Source of the DNA: Propionibacteriaceae bacterium
GTDB taxonomy: Bacteria > Actinomycetota > Actinomycetes > Propionibacteriales > Propionibacteriaceae
Direction: 5' to 3'
Length of the DNA: 11,183 bases
Assembly (NCBI GenBank): GCA_024636075.1
Contig: JAGXHS010000015.1
Span: 1-11,183 of the forward strand
Under the pieces are notes generated by a model that was given only the letters and a program-made list of their open reading frames with translations, was not told the DNA's origin and did not search any database. Each line of letters begins with the position of its first letter. Within the stretch, counting starts at the first letter, position 1. The translations under genes and the position numbers were made by a program. Shown piece by piece: positions 4,990-11,183 of this stretch.

Positions 4990-6126
4990 TCATTGGAGGA
5001 TCCGTTTCAGCTCAGCATGGCCCTCGCCCGCCACGATGTCCTTGCCTTCGAAACTCACCGCGGGCAACACCCGGACGTCGCCACGGCTTCGATCCACGAT
5101 GCCGATGCCGCTCACCTTTCGATTCCCGTCTTCAGCTCTGGCGACGTGGATCACGATCTTCAGAGCGGCTGCCACCTGGGCCTGGGTGGCCTCGCGAGCC
5201 AGGCCACCCAGCGCGGCGAGCGCTTCGAGTCGCGCTGGCACGTCTGCCACCGAGTTGGCGTGAACCGTGCCGCAGCCACCCTCATGCCCCGTGTTCAGTG
5301 CCGACAAGAGGTCGCACAGTTCCGCCCCGCGCACTTCCCCCACGATGAGACGGTCCGGACGCATCCGCAGTGCTTGACGCACCAACTGGGTCAAGGTGAC
5401 GGCTCCGGTTCCTTCCGCGTTGGGCTGGCGAGCCTCGAGTCGGATGCAGTGCGCGTGGTCCGGGTCCAGTTCGCGCGAGTCCTCACAGATCACCAATCGA
5501 TGCTCCGCTGGCACCAACGACAGCATCGCCGCCAACAGGGTCGTCTTCCCTGAGCCGGTGCCGCCACTCACCAAGAAGGCTGTGCGAGAGTCAATGATCG
5601 CCCTGAGCAATTCGGCGCACTCCTCGGTAATGGAGCCGGCGTCGAGCCAGTCACCAATGGTGAATCGACGGCGGGCCGGGATCCTCAACGAAATGCATGT
5701 CCCCGGGTCGGCCAATGCGGACAGCACAGCATGCAATCGGATGCCGCTCGGCAGGCGCGCATCGACACAGGGACTGGCATCATCCAGTCGGCGCCCCGCA
5801 GCTGCCGCGAGACGCACCGCCAATCGGCGCACCTGCTCGTCACTGCCAAACCTCACATCAGTGATGCGCAGTCCGCACCCTTGGTCGAGGTAGACCTGAT
5901 CGGGTCCATTGACAAGGACGTCGGTGACTCCGGGCAGACTCAGCAGTTCCTCCAGCGGCCCACACCCCACACTGGTTCGTCTCAGCAACTCAAGGCACCG
6001 CAACAGCAACGCGTCCGAGACGACGAGTCCGATGGCGCGCATCACCTGCGCCACGTCTGCCGGCGTGTACGTGCGGCCCAGCACCGCCAATCGCATCCGT
6101 ACCACCTCAAGCTGCTCGTCGGTCAT
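4990..6126 (-). CDS. tadA: TadA family pilus assembly ATPase
   Basis: A 378-residue hexameric secretion ATPase (CpaF/TadA, VirB11-like) that powers pilus assembly from the cytoplasm. All nucleotide-binding boxes are intact: Walker A GGTGSGKT (188-195), Asp box EDSREL (215-220), Walker B LIVGEVRG (260-267, Glu264), and His box TGHEGGCGTVHAN (279-291). The N-terminal half (about 45-160) is the usual subunit-interaction domain with GVTDVLVNGPDQVYLD. The ATG at 6126 follows GGGAGGTG with good spacing and lies 20 bases inside the end of the cpaE-like gene. An in-frame start at 6189 lacks such a site. Usual length for the mycobacterial-type TadA (Rv3659c), shorter than proteobacterial CpaF. Confidence 0.96.
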   Translation of the reverse strand: MTDEQLEVVRMRLAVLGRTYTPADVAQVMRAIGLVVSDALLLRCLELLRRTSVGCGPLEELLSLPGVTDVLVNGPDQVYLDQGCGLRITDVRFGSDEQVRRLAVRLAAAAGRRLDDASPCVDARLPSGIRLHAVLSALADPGTCISLRIPARRRFTIGDWLDAGSITEECAELLRAIIDSRTAFLVSGGTGSGKTTLLAAMLSLVPAEHRLVICEDSRELDPDHAHCIRLEARQPNAEGTGAVTLTQLVRQALRMRPDRLIVGEVRGAELCDLLSALNTGHEGGCGTVHANSVADVPARLEALAALGGLAREATQAQVAAALKIVIHVARAEDGNRKVSGIGIVDRSRGDVRVLPAVSFEGKDIVAGEGHAELKRILQ

Positions 6127-7144
6127 CTGGCAACACCTCCCGTAGCAACTGATCCACTTGCCGTCGGTAGCGACGCGCCCGGGCGGCACCTGGTGGTGCG
6201 CCTGTGATCGCCAGCTGTGCCACCGAGGGGTCGCCGTTCACCTCGGCCACACAGCGCATACCCAGAGCTTCCTGCACCGCCGCTGTCGGCAGGGTGTGCT
6301 GCCTGGACCGTCGCAGCACCAGCTGCGCATCCACCAGCTGCAGGCGGCTCGTGCATCGGCGGGCGGCGGACACCCCGGCAAGATCAGCACCCACCACCAG
6401 GAGCGTTCGGGTGTTCAGCCATTGATCGCCCACCGATGACGCGCTGCGCCCACAGTCGGCGACCACGAGATCATGGCTGCGGCTGAGAGCGGCGACGATC
6501 GCCCGCTGGGCCTCCGCGCCAACCTCTGCGACTCCTCGATGGGCCACCACCTCCACGCCATCGACGTTCGGGAGCCGTCCGGAGAGGCCGTCGATGTGGC
6601 CAGCTGCTGACGCCAGATCGGCCCACCGCCAGCCAGCGCTCTGTTCGGCCCCGAAGATCAGGTCCAACCCCGCACCGGCGGGATCCAGTTCCACGGCGGC
6701 AGCGCTCAACCCACGGCGGTGTGCAGCGTGGGCGAGCCAACAAGTGAGGGTGCTGACACCCAACCCACCGGAGGCTCCCCACACCCGCACCAAACCACCA
6801 CGCCCGCCACTGACGTCGTGTCGGCGTTCGAGAACGGAGCTGAGCATCCCGGACTGGGTGGGCAGGACAAGCACGGGCGCAGCCAGGGGGACGGACCATG
6901 CTGCCAGCTCCTGCCATCGGGGACCCACCAAATGAACGTCGGGGCGAACCGGTAACCCCTGTTCGGCCAGCGCTGACGCTGTGTCGGCTCCCACCAGCAG
7001 CACGGGTGCGATGCGCCAGTGTCTCCGAATCGACTCCGGATCGGAGACGGTCTCCACCTGGGTGCTGGCCGCCGAGGCTGCAGCGAGCACCCACTCCACA
7101 ACCTGCGGATCGTTGCTCAGCAGGACTGCCTTCGGGCTGTTCAT
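6107..7144 (-). CDS. ssd: CpaE-like ATPase of the Tad locus (Ssd, Rv3660c family)
   Basis: A 345-residue ParA/MinD-related protein of the helicase/secretion-neighbourhood CpaE-like family. Related proteins position the pilus machine, and the M. tuberculosis homologue has been described as septum-site determining. Residues 1-110 resemble a degenerate receiver-like domain. A P-loop-like GASGGLGVST (123-132) follows: the position normally held by the Walker lysine is Val, as far as I recall usual for this subfamily. VELDPAGAGLD (151-161) gives the A' aspartate and LVVADCG (226-232) the Walker B strand. The ATG at 7144 has AAGGGG just upstream; earlier in-frame starts lack one. First gene of the minus-strand operon; its end overlaps tadA by 20 bases. 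ATP hydrolysis is uncertain. Confidence 0.88.
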   Translation of the reverse strand: MNSPKAVLLSNDPQVVEWVLAAASAASTQVETVSDPESIRRHWRIAPVLLVGADTASALAEQGLPVRPDVHLVGPRWQELAAWSVPLAAPVLVLPTQSGMLSSVLERRHDVSGGRGGLVRVWGASGGLGVSTLTCWLAHAAHRRGLSAAAVELDPAGAGLDLIFGAEQSAGWRWADLASAAGHIDGLSGRLPNVDGVEVVAHRGVAEVGAEAQRAIVAALSRSHDLVVADCGRSASSVGDQWLNTRTLLVVGADLAGVSAARRCTSRLQLVDAQLVLRRSRQHTLPTAAVQEALGMRCVAEVNGDPSVAQLAITGAPPGAARARRYRRQVDQLLREVLPDDRRAA

Positions 7145-7194
7145 GTCCCCTTGGTGGCAGGACGACCAACCTGACTGGCGATCCATCGCCGGAA

Positions 7195-7205
7195 TTGTGG
7201 ACAGG
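7195..7205 (-). promoter_or_regulatory. CCTGTCCACAA element upstream of the cpaE-tadABC operon
   Basis: Read in the direction of the operon this is CCTGTCCACAA, 50 bases before the cpaE-like start. It matches 10 of 11 bases with CCCGTCCACAA at 1042-1052, upstream of the pilin operon and in the same orientation relative to transcription. A shared operator is possible but unproven; GTCCACA also occurs inside coding sequence (for example near 1669 and 3267). Confidence 0.25.
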
Positions 7206-7311
7206 GTTTCTCCGGCAGTGGAAGACCTCGACACCACTGATGCGTCGCGATCGCTCACCTGCGATACGCTGCATCATCGACCCCTCGCGTCTGGAGCATC
7301 TTGAGTTGGTC

Positions 7312-8055
7312 ATGAACAACGCCCGTTTCCCGCGTTCAGCACTCACTTGGCTGGTTGGTTCCCGACCGAGCCGGGTGCTCAATCTGGGCGGCTCATCTGC
7401 CCTGCCCAAAATGTTGGCCGCTGACCAGCATCGGGTGTTCACCATCGACAAGGATTTCGACACGATCTCCCAGCTCGCCACCGACGTCCGTCTGGAGGCG
7501 GTGGCTGCCGAGGCTGAGTCGCTACCCTTCGATCCGTGCCAGTTCGACGCCGTGACGGCTCACCAGGTGTTCCACAAGTTCGCCCCCGGCCTGGTGCTCT
7601 CGGAGATGGCGCGCGTGTTGAAACCTGGCGGACGTGCCTGCGTCAGCTACCTGGTGCGCGACGACTCGGTCCCTTGGGTGCGCCGATTGATCAGCCTGAT
7701 GCGCTCGTTGGACGAGGAGGCGATGAGTCGCACCTTTGGTGACGACTCCGTGACGGCACTGGAGGCGAGCAAGTACTTTCCGAGCTGCGAACGGAAATCT
7801 TTCCGGGTGTGGGTGCCGATGAGTCGGTCCGGTCTGTTGTCAATGGCAGCGAACAGCTCCGGCGCCCGTCGTCTGGACGGGGAGGAACTTGAGGAGTTCC
7901 TGCTGGCAGTCGGCCGACTGTATGACGAATCAGCTTCAGGTTCTGACACATTGAAGCTGCCCTACCAGCTGAAATGCTGGCGCGCGCACGTCGATCACGC
8001 GGAACTCACGGCACCGATTCAGATCAACGACACCGGGTTGGTCATCCCACTCTAA
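7312..8055 (+). CDS. Class I SAM-dependent methyltransferase (Methyltransf_11 type) with altered motif I
   Basis: A 247-residue protein with the class I methyltransferase order of motifs. VLNLGGSSALPKML (22-35) occupies the SAM-binding motif I. TIDKD (44-48) supplies the acidic residue after strand 2. AEAESLPFDPCQFDAVTAHQ is split at 66-85, and SEMARVLKPGG (97-107) is the standard post-motif. VSYLVRDDSVPWVRRLI (111-127) resembles the actinobacterial branch that normally begins with a YDRVRPxYP-like segment; here that N-terminal part is absent. Motif I normally reads LDLGxGxG; here Asp is Asn and two Gly are Ser, so SAM binding may be weak or changed. The start at 7312 has only GAG nearby; an in-frame ATG at 7240 adds 24 residues. 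TACGCT (7265-7270) could be a -10 for the shorter form. Substrate unknown. Confidence 0.75.
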   Translation: MNNARFPRSALTWLVGSRPSRVLNLGGSSALPKMLAADQHRVFTIDKDFDTISQLATDVRLEAVAAEAESLPFDPCQFDAVTAHQVFHKFAPGLVLSEMARVLKPGGRACVSYLVRDDSVPWVRRLISLMRSLDEEAMSRTFGDDSVTALEASKYFPSCERKSFRVWVPMSRSGLLSMAANSSGARRLDGEELEEFLLAVGRLYDESASGSDTLKLPYQLKCWRAHVDHAELTAPIQINDTGLVIPL

Positions 8056-8085
8056 GTCGCGTTGGTTTCGTCCAGCGGGAGCGAT

Positions 8086-8094
8086 TGCTAGAGT
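8086..8094 (+). promoter_or_regulatory. Possible extended -10 promoter of nhaA
   Basis: TGCTAGAGT matches the extended -10 pattern TGnTAnnnT and lies 70 bases before the nhaA start, in the gap after the methyltransferase. A TTGGTT at 8062-8067 is a poor -35 with a 21-base spacer, so the extended -10 would have to carry the promoter. Confidence 0.4.
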
Positions 8095-8164
8095 GTGCCG
8101 GGTCAGAACGTGGGTCCGGACTCCGCGTCGGTTCCTCTCACCCAGACGATTCGGAAGGACCGAC

Positions 8165-9397
8165 ATGCAAAAGCGCCGCATTCGCCTGTTCTCACCCGCC
8201 TCAGGGGCCAACGAACTCCACCTGTCCGACATTCTCCGCGGTGAGACCACCGGTGGTTTGTTGATGCTGGTCGCCACAGTGGTCGCCCTCGTCTGGGCGA
8301 ACCTGCCGGGCGAGACCTACCAGCACTTCGCGCACATCGAGCTGGGACCGCTCTCCCTGGCGCACTGGGCGGCCGACGGCCTGCTGACCATCTTCTTCTT
8401 CGTGGCGGGCCTGGAGCTCAAGCGCGAATTCGTCGAGGGCTCCCTGTCCAGACCTGCGGATGCGATGGTTCCCATCGCCGCCGCCCTGGGTGGCATGATG
8501 GTCCCCGCCGGCATCTTCGTGGCCTTCAACACGATCTGGGACGGCCAACTGCACGGGTGGGCCATCCCGATGGCGACAGACATCGCCTTCGCGCTGGCGG
8601 TGCTGGCAATCGTCGGGTCACGGCTTCCCAACGCCTTGCGCGCCTTCCTGCTGACCCTGGCGATCGTTGACGACCTCGGCGCCATCCTGGTGATCGCGGT
8701 CTTCTACTCGACCGACATCGCACTCACCTGGCTGGGCGCTGCCCTCGTCGGGGTTGCGCTGTTCTGGTTCCTGCAACGGCGACGCATCAACAACGACTGG
8801 GTGTTTCTGGTGATCGGCCTCGTCACCTGGTGGGCGATGCTGCAATCCGGCGTCCACGCCACGATCGCCGGTGTTCTGCTCGGTCTGGTGACCTGGACCA
8901 AGAAGGACGAATTGGATGACCCGGTGGATCGCTGGCTGCACAGCATCGAACCATGGTCGGCCGGGCTGGTGGTGCCGATCTTCGCCCTGATGGCAGCCGG
9001 CGTCACGCTGAGTGGTGAAGCACTGACGGCCGTCTTCACCAATCCGGTGCCGCTCGGCATCATGTTCGGCCTTTTCTTCGGCAAGGTGATCGGAGTCTTC
9101 CTCGGCGCCCGTCTGACCGCTCACTTCACATCCGCCGAACTGGGGCGGGGGATCCAGTGGGGCGATGTGTTCGGTGTCGCACAGCTGGCCGGCATCGGGT
9201 TCACGGTCGCCCTCTTGCCCAGTGAACTGGCCTTCCCCGGCGATGAGGCACTGGTCGAAGAGGCGAAGGCAGCGGTCCTGATCGCTTCGGTCGTTGCGGC
9301 ACTTGCCGGCGGATTCACCCTGCGCCGCCGCAGCAAGAAGAAGGAGCAAGCTGATGCGGACGAGGCGAAGCGAGCCAATTCCGACGTGACCCGTTAG
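8165..9397 (+). CDS. nhaA: Na+/H+ antiporter NhaA
   Basis: A 410-residue inner-membrane antiporter that exports Na+ or Li+ in exchange for protons and helps keep pH and salt balance. The family core is intact: FFFVAGLELKREF (77-89), MATDIAFALAVL (136-147, Asp139), LTLAIVDDLGAILVIAVFYS (163-182) with the ion-binding pair Asp169-Asp170, SGVHATIAGVLLG (228-240) with the His equivalent to E. coli His225, and FGKVIGV (306-311 region) with the conserved Lys308. Twelve hydrophobic segments are consistent with the known fold. The ATG at 8165 follows GGAAGGA at 8153-8159; the open frame extends upstream to 8093 without a better start. The C-terminal tail (388-410) is highly charged. The stop codon lies inside a 20-bp tandem duplication. 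Likely transcribed alone or with the holin-family gene after it. Confidence 0.97.
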   Translation: MQKRRIRLFSPASGANELHLSDILRGETTGGLLMLVATVVALVWANLPGETYQHFAHIELGPLSLAHWAADGLLTIFFFVAGLELKREFVEGSLSRPADAMVPIAAALGGMMVPAGIFVAFNTIWDGQLHGWAIPMATDIAFALAVLAIVGSRLPNALRAFLLTLAIVDDLGAILVIAVFYSTDIALTWLGAALVGVALFWFLQRRRINNDWVFLVIGLVTWWAMLQSGVHATIAGVLLGLVTWTKKDELDDPVDRWLHSIEPWSAGLVVPIFALMAAGVTLSGEALTAVFTNPVPLGIMFGLFFGKVIGVFLGARLTAHFTSAELGRGIQWGDVFGVAQLAGIGFTVALLPSELAFPGDEALVEEAKAAVLIASVVAALAGGFTLRRRSKKKEQADADEAKRANSDVTR

Positions 9398-9422
9398 GCT
9401 CTGACGTGACCCGTTAGGCTCT
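9383..9422 (+). repeat. Perfect 20-bp tandem duplication across the nhaA stop codon
   Basis: GACGTGACCCGTTAGGCTCT occurs twice back to back (9383-9402 and 9403-9422), and the next bases GAGGTG look like a worn start of a third copy. The first copy encodes the last residues Asp-Val-Thr-Arg and the TAG stop; the second is untranslated. Each copy contains TAGGCT, a good actinobacterial -10 match (second copy at 9415-9420), 54 bases before the next gene, but no proper -35 is visible. Confidence 0.9.
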
Positions 9423-9473
9423 GAGGTGGAAAGACGTCGACGACACGTCCCCCATCGCGCTGAAGGAGCAACC

Positions 9474-9971
9474 ATGGCAAGGGTTCAAGCTGGCGAGATC
9501 ATTCAGAATCTCAAGACGGATGGCAACCAGCTGGTCCAGGACAACATCGCGTTGGCGAAAGCTGAACTGCAGCCGATGGCCAAGCATGCCGGCATCGGCG
9601 GTGGCCTGTTCGGTGGTGCGGGCTACTTGGCGCTCAACGCCGTGTCGCTTCTCTTCGTGGCCGGGGGCTTCGGTCTCTCACTGATCTTCAGTAACGGCCT
9701 GGAATGGAAGGCCATTCCCAGCCTCACCCTCGGTTTCGCCCTGATGGCGATCGTGCTGCTGATCATGGCCGGCATCTTCGCCCTGATCGGCAAGGGTCAG
9801 ATGGGCAAATTGGGTCTCCCCAAGAAGACCATCGAGGAAGCCAAGGCAACCGTCGACACCTTGAAGGCCTCCTTTGAAAGGGGAAAGAACGGCGTCACGG
9901 CTGACATCAACGACCGCGGCGCCCTTTCTCGTGCCAAGCGTGCCGCCGACGATCTGGACGAGGTTCGCTGA
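9474..9971 (+). CDS. Phage-holin-family (DUF1469-type) membrane protein
   Basis: A 165-residue membrane protein of the actinobacterial putative holin-superfamily type (Phage_holin_3_6/DUF1469). The N-terminal 38 residues are an amphipathic helix with the usual LVQDNIALAKAELQPMAKHAG pattern (in two parts, 19-41). Two membrane helices follow at about 43-73 and 82-106, joined by a short loop (SNGLEWKAIP). A charged, helical tail (about 117-165) carries Lys/Arg-rich and Asp/Glu-rich stretches (RAKRAADDLDEVR). GAAGGAG-like GAAGGAGC at 9462-9469 precedes the ATG at 9474. Despite the name there are no phage genes nearby; chromosomal members of this family are common in actinobacteria and their role is not established. 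It is convergent with the glucosidase gene, 30 bases away. Confidence 0.85.
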   Translation: MARVQAGEIIQNLKTDGNQLVQDNIALAKAELQPMAKHAGIGGGLFGGAGYLALNAVSLLFVAGGFGLSLIFSNGLEWKAIPSLTLGFALMAIVLLIMAGIFALIGKGQMGKLGLPKKTIEEAKATVDTLKASFERGKNGVTADINDRGALSRAKRAADDLDEVR

Positions 9972-10001
9972 CGCCAACCGTGCCGCGCATCATTCGTCCG
10001 G

Positions 10002-11183
10002 TCAGAGGATGCGGATAATCCGCGACTCCCAACTGCGCAGCCTTCCGGCCAACCGGTCCGGGTGGGTGGCGAGCAGGATCTCGGAATCATCATCGACGTC
10101 CACCTCGCTGGGCAGCTCCACCGTTCGGCCGGACATGTTCGCCAGGATCAGCAACTTCTGCCCTGACAAGGTGCGGGTGTAGCAGAAGAGTTGCTCGTGC
10201 TCTGCCAGGAGCAACTCGAACGTCCCGTCCCTGACCACGGCCTCGTCATGTCGCAGCTGGATCAACTGCCGATAATGGTGGAAGACCGAGTCAGGATCGG
10301 CCACCGCTTCGGCAACATTCACCTGCTGGTGGTTGTGAGTAACCGGTAGCCACGGTTTCCCCGTCGTGAAGCCGGCGTTCTCGCTGTCGTCCCATTGCAT
10401 CGGGGTCCTGGAGTTGTCACGACCCTTCACTTGCAGTCCGATCATCACCTCGGCCTCGTCGAGCCCACTCTGCAGCGCCTCAGCGTGAAAGTTGACCGCC
10501 TCAATGTCCTGGTACTGATCGATGCTGGTGAAATAGGCATTCGTCATGCCGATTTCCTCGCCCTGGTAGACGTAGGGGGTTCCCTTGAGCATGTGCAGGA
10601 CAGTGCCGAGCGTCTTGGCTGACAAGACGCGGAACTCATCGGAGTCGTCCCCCCATCGGGAGACGATCCTCGGCTGGTCGTGGTTGTTCCAGTACAACGA
10701 GTTCCACCCGGACTCCGCCATCGCGTACTGCCACCGCGCCAGACTGTGTTTCAGGTCGGGCAAGTGCAGCGGCTTCAGCGCAAACTTTCCCTTGCCGGGT
10801 TGCTCATCCACACCGACGTGCTCGAATTGGAAGACCATGTTCAGCTCTTCGTTGGCCTCGGCCGTGTAGCTGCGGGCGTCGTCGAGCGTCGCTCCGGGCA
10901 TCTCCCCCACGGTGATCAGATTCTTGCCGGCCAGAACCTCTTGGTGCATCTCCTGCAGGAACTCATCCAGACGGGGGCCGTCCGTGAAGACGCTGGAGTC
11001 GAAGGACAGCGCCTGCCCGACTGCCACCGGACCGTCCTCGAGTGGCAACGCCTTCGAGATCTGATTGATGACGTCCATCCGGAAACCGTCGACCCCACGA
11101 TCGACCCACCAGTTCATCATGTCGTAGACGGCATGACGCACCGCCGGGTTCTCCCAGTTCAGATCCGGCTGTTTGGGGCTGTA
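10002..11183 (-). CDS. GH13 oligo-1,6-glucosidase / alpha-glucosidase, N-terminal part outside window
   Basis: The C-terminal 393 residues of a cytoplasmic GH13 glucosidase (oligo-1,6-glucosidase subfamily, usually about 550-600 residues). The start lies beyond the right edge. Counting from the first visible codon, QPDLNW (5-10) is conserved region V in the form typical of oligo-1,6-glucosidases. GVDGFRMDVIN (30-40) is region II with the nucleophile Asp37. ITVGEMPG (90-97) is region III with acid/base Glu94, and NNHDQPRIVSRWG (166-178) is region IV with Asp169. Val38, right after the nucleophile, is the residue associated with action on alpha-1,6 bonds (isomaltose) rather than alpha-1,4 alone. 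GKGRDNSRTPMQWDD-like VKGRDNSRTPMQWDD (252-266) and the C-terminal beta domain are intact to the stop at 10002. It probably degrades short isomalto- or malto-oligosaccharides. No transport genes are visible on this side. Confidence 0.93.
   Translation of the reverse strand, partial: YSPKQPDLNWENPAVRHAVYDMMNWWVDRGVDGFRMDVINQISKALPLEDGPVAVGQALSFDSSVFTDGPRLDEFLQEMHQEVLAGKNLITVGEMPGATLDDARSYTAEANEELNMVFQFEHVGVDEQPGKGKFALKPLHLPDLKHSLARWQYAMAESGWNSLYWNNHDQPRIVSRWGDDSDEFRVLSAKTLGTVLHMLKGTPYVYQGEEIGMTNAYFTSIDQYQDIEAVNFHAEALQSGLDEAEVMIGLQVKGRDNSRTPMQWDDSENAGFTTGKPWLPVTHNHQQVNVAEAVADPDSVFHHYRQLIQLRHDEAVVRDGTFELLLAEHEQLFCYTRTLSGQKLLILANMSGRTVELPSEVDVDDDSEILLATHPDRLAGRLRSWESRIIRIL

Noticed and set aside
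3665..5553. Long plus-strand open frames (about 400 codons each) opposite tadC, tadB and tadA
   Set aside because: They are antisense to genes with clear family motifs, have low-complexity Arg/Pro/Ser/Ala products typical of high-GC shadow frames, and show no domain.
6733..6776. Missing Walker lysine in the CpaE-like protein read as a broken gene
   Set aside because: The protein is full length with the other ATPase strands in place, and as far as I recall this subfamily commonly lacks the lysine, so there is no sign of decay.
7191..7206. TTGTGGACA resembling a DnaA box
   Set aside because: It differs from the TTGTGGATAA-type consensus and stands alone, with no cluster, AT-rich element or replication gene nearby; a shared Tad-operon motif is a better reading.
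9474..9971. Holin-family gene as a sign of a prophage
   Set aside because: No lysin, structural, integrase or attachment-site-like sequences are present; this family is often a plain chromosomal gene in actinobacteria.
9972..10001. Terminator between the holin-family gene and the convergent glucosidase gene
   Set aside because: The 30-base gap contains no stem of useful length on either strand.

Overview
The window is about 63% G+C chromosomal DNA. Short leaders, ATGA stop/start overlaps, GTG starts and the gene families present all point to a high-GC actinobacterium. The families include the mycobacterial-type Tad set with a DUF4244 pilin, a CpaE-like Ssd protein and a small actinobacterial holin-like membrane protein. 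Gene content suggests something near Propionibacteriaceae or a related order, but this is an impression and no marker gene proves it. There are no rRNA or tRNA genes, insertion sequences, CRISPR arrays or phage structural genes.

Left edge (1-960, minus strand): an ABC transporter permease of the SsuC/TauC/ThiX type runs off the window. It sits behind a clear FMN riboswitch (824-960). The riboswitch makes it a probable riboflavin (or precursor) uptake permease, RibX-like, shut down when FMN is plentiful. The leader between aptamer and start codon can fold so that the GTG start and Shine-Dalgarno region are closed off, which suggests translational control.

Centre (1152-7144): a complete set of the actinobacterial Tad/Flp pilus core, split into two convergent operons. 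The plus-strand operon encodes the DUF4244 Flp-like pilin, TadE and a TadE-like (Rv3654c-type) protein. It continues through a possible 61-residue ORF into a rhomboid protease and a small membrane protein, mostly with 1-4 base overlaps. The minus-strand operon encodes the CpaE-like ATPase (Ssd), TadA, TadB and TadC. In Mycobacterium tuberculosis the equivalent genes (Rv3660c-Rv3654c) lie in one co-directional run. The two operons meet at a 28-base gap holding a hairpin that could stop transcription from both sides. No prepilin peptidase (TadV/CpaA) is present, although pilin and TadE both carry a G|xxxxE-type processing site.

Right part (7312-11183): a SAM-dependent methyltransferase with a degenerate motif I, an NhaA Na+/H+ antiporter with its ion-binding aspartates intact, a holin-family (DUF1469-type) membrane protein, and, on the minus strand, the C-terminal part of a GH13 oligo-1,6-glucosidase/alpha-glucosidase. 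A 20-bp tandem duplication covers the nhaA stop codon. These genes look like ordinary housekeeping or accessory loci. The parts most worth a second look are the rearranged Tad locus with its embedded rhomboid, and the riboswitch-permease leader.
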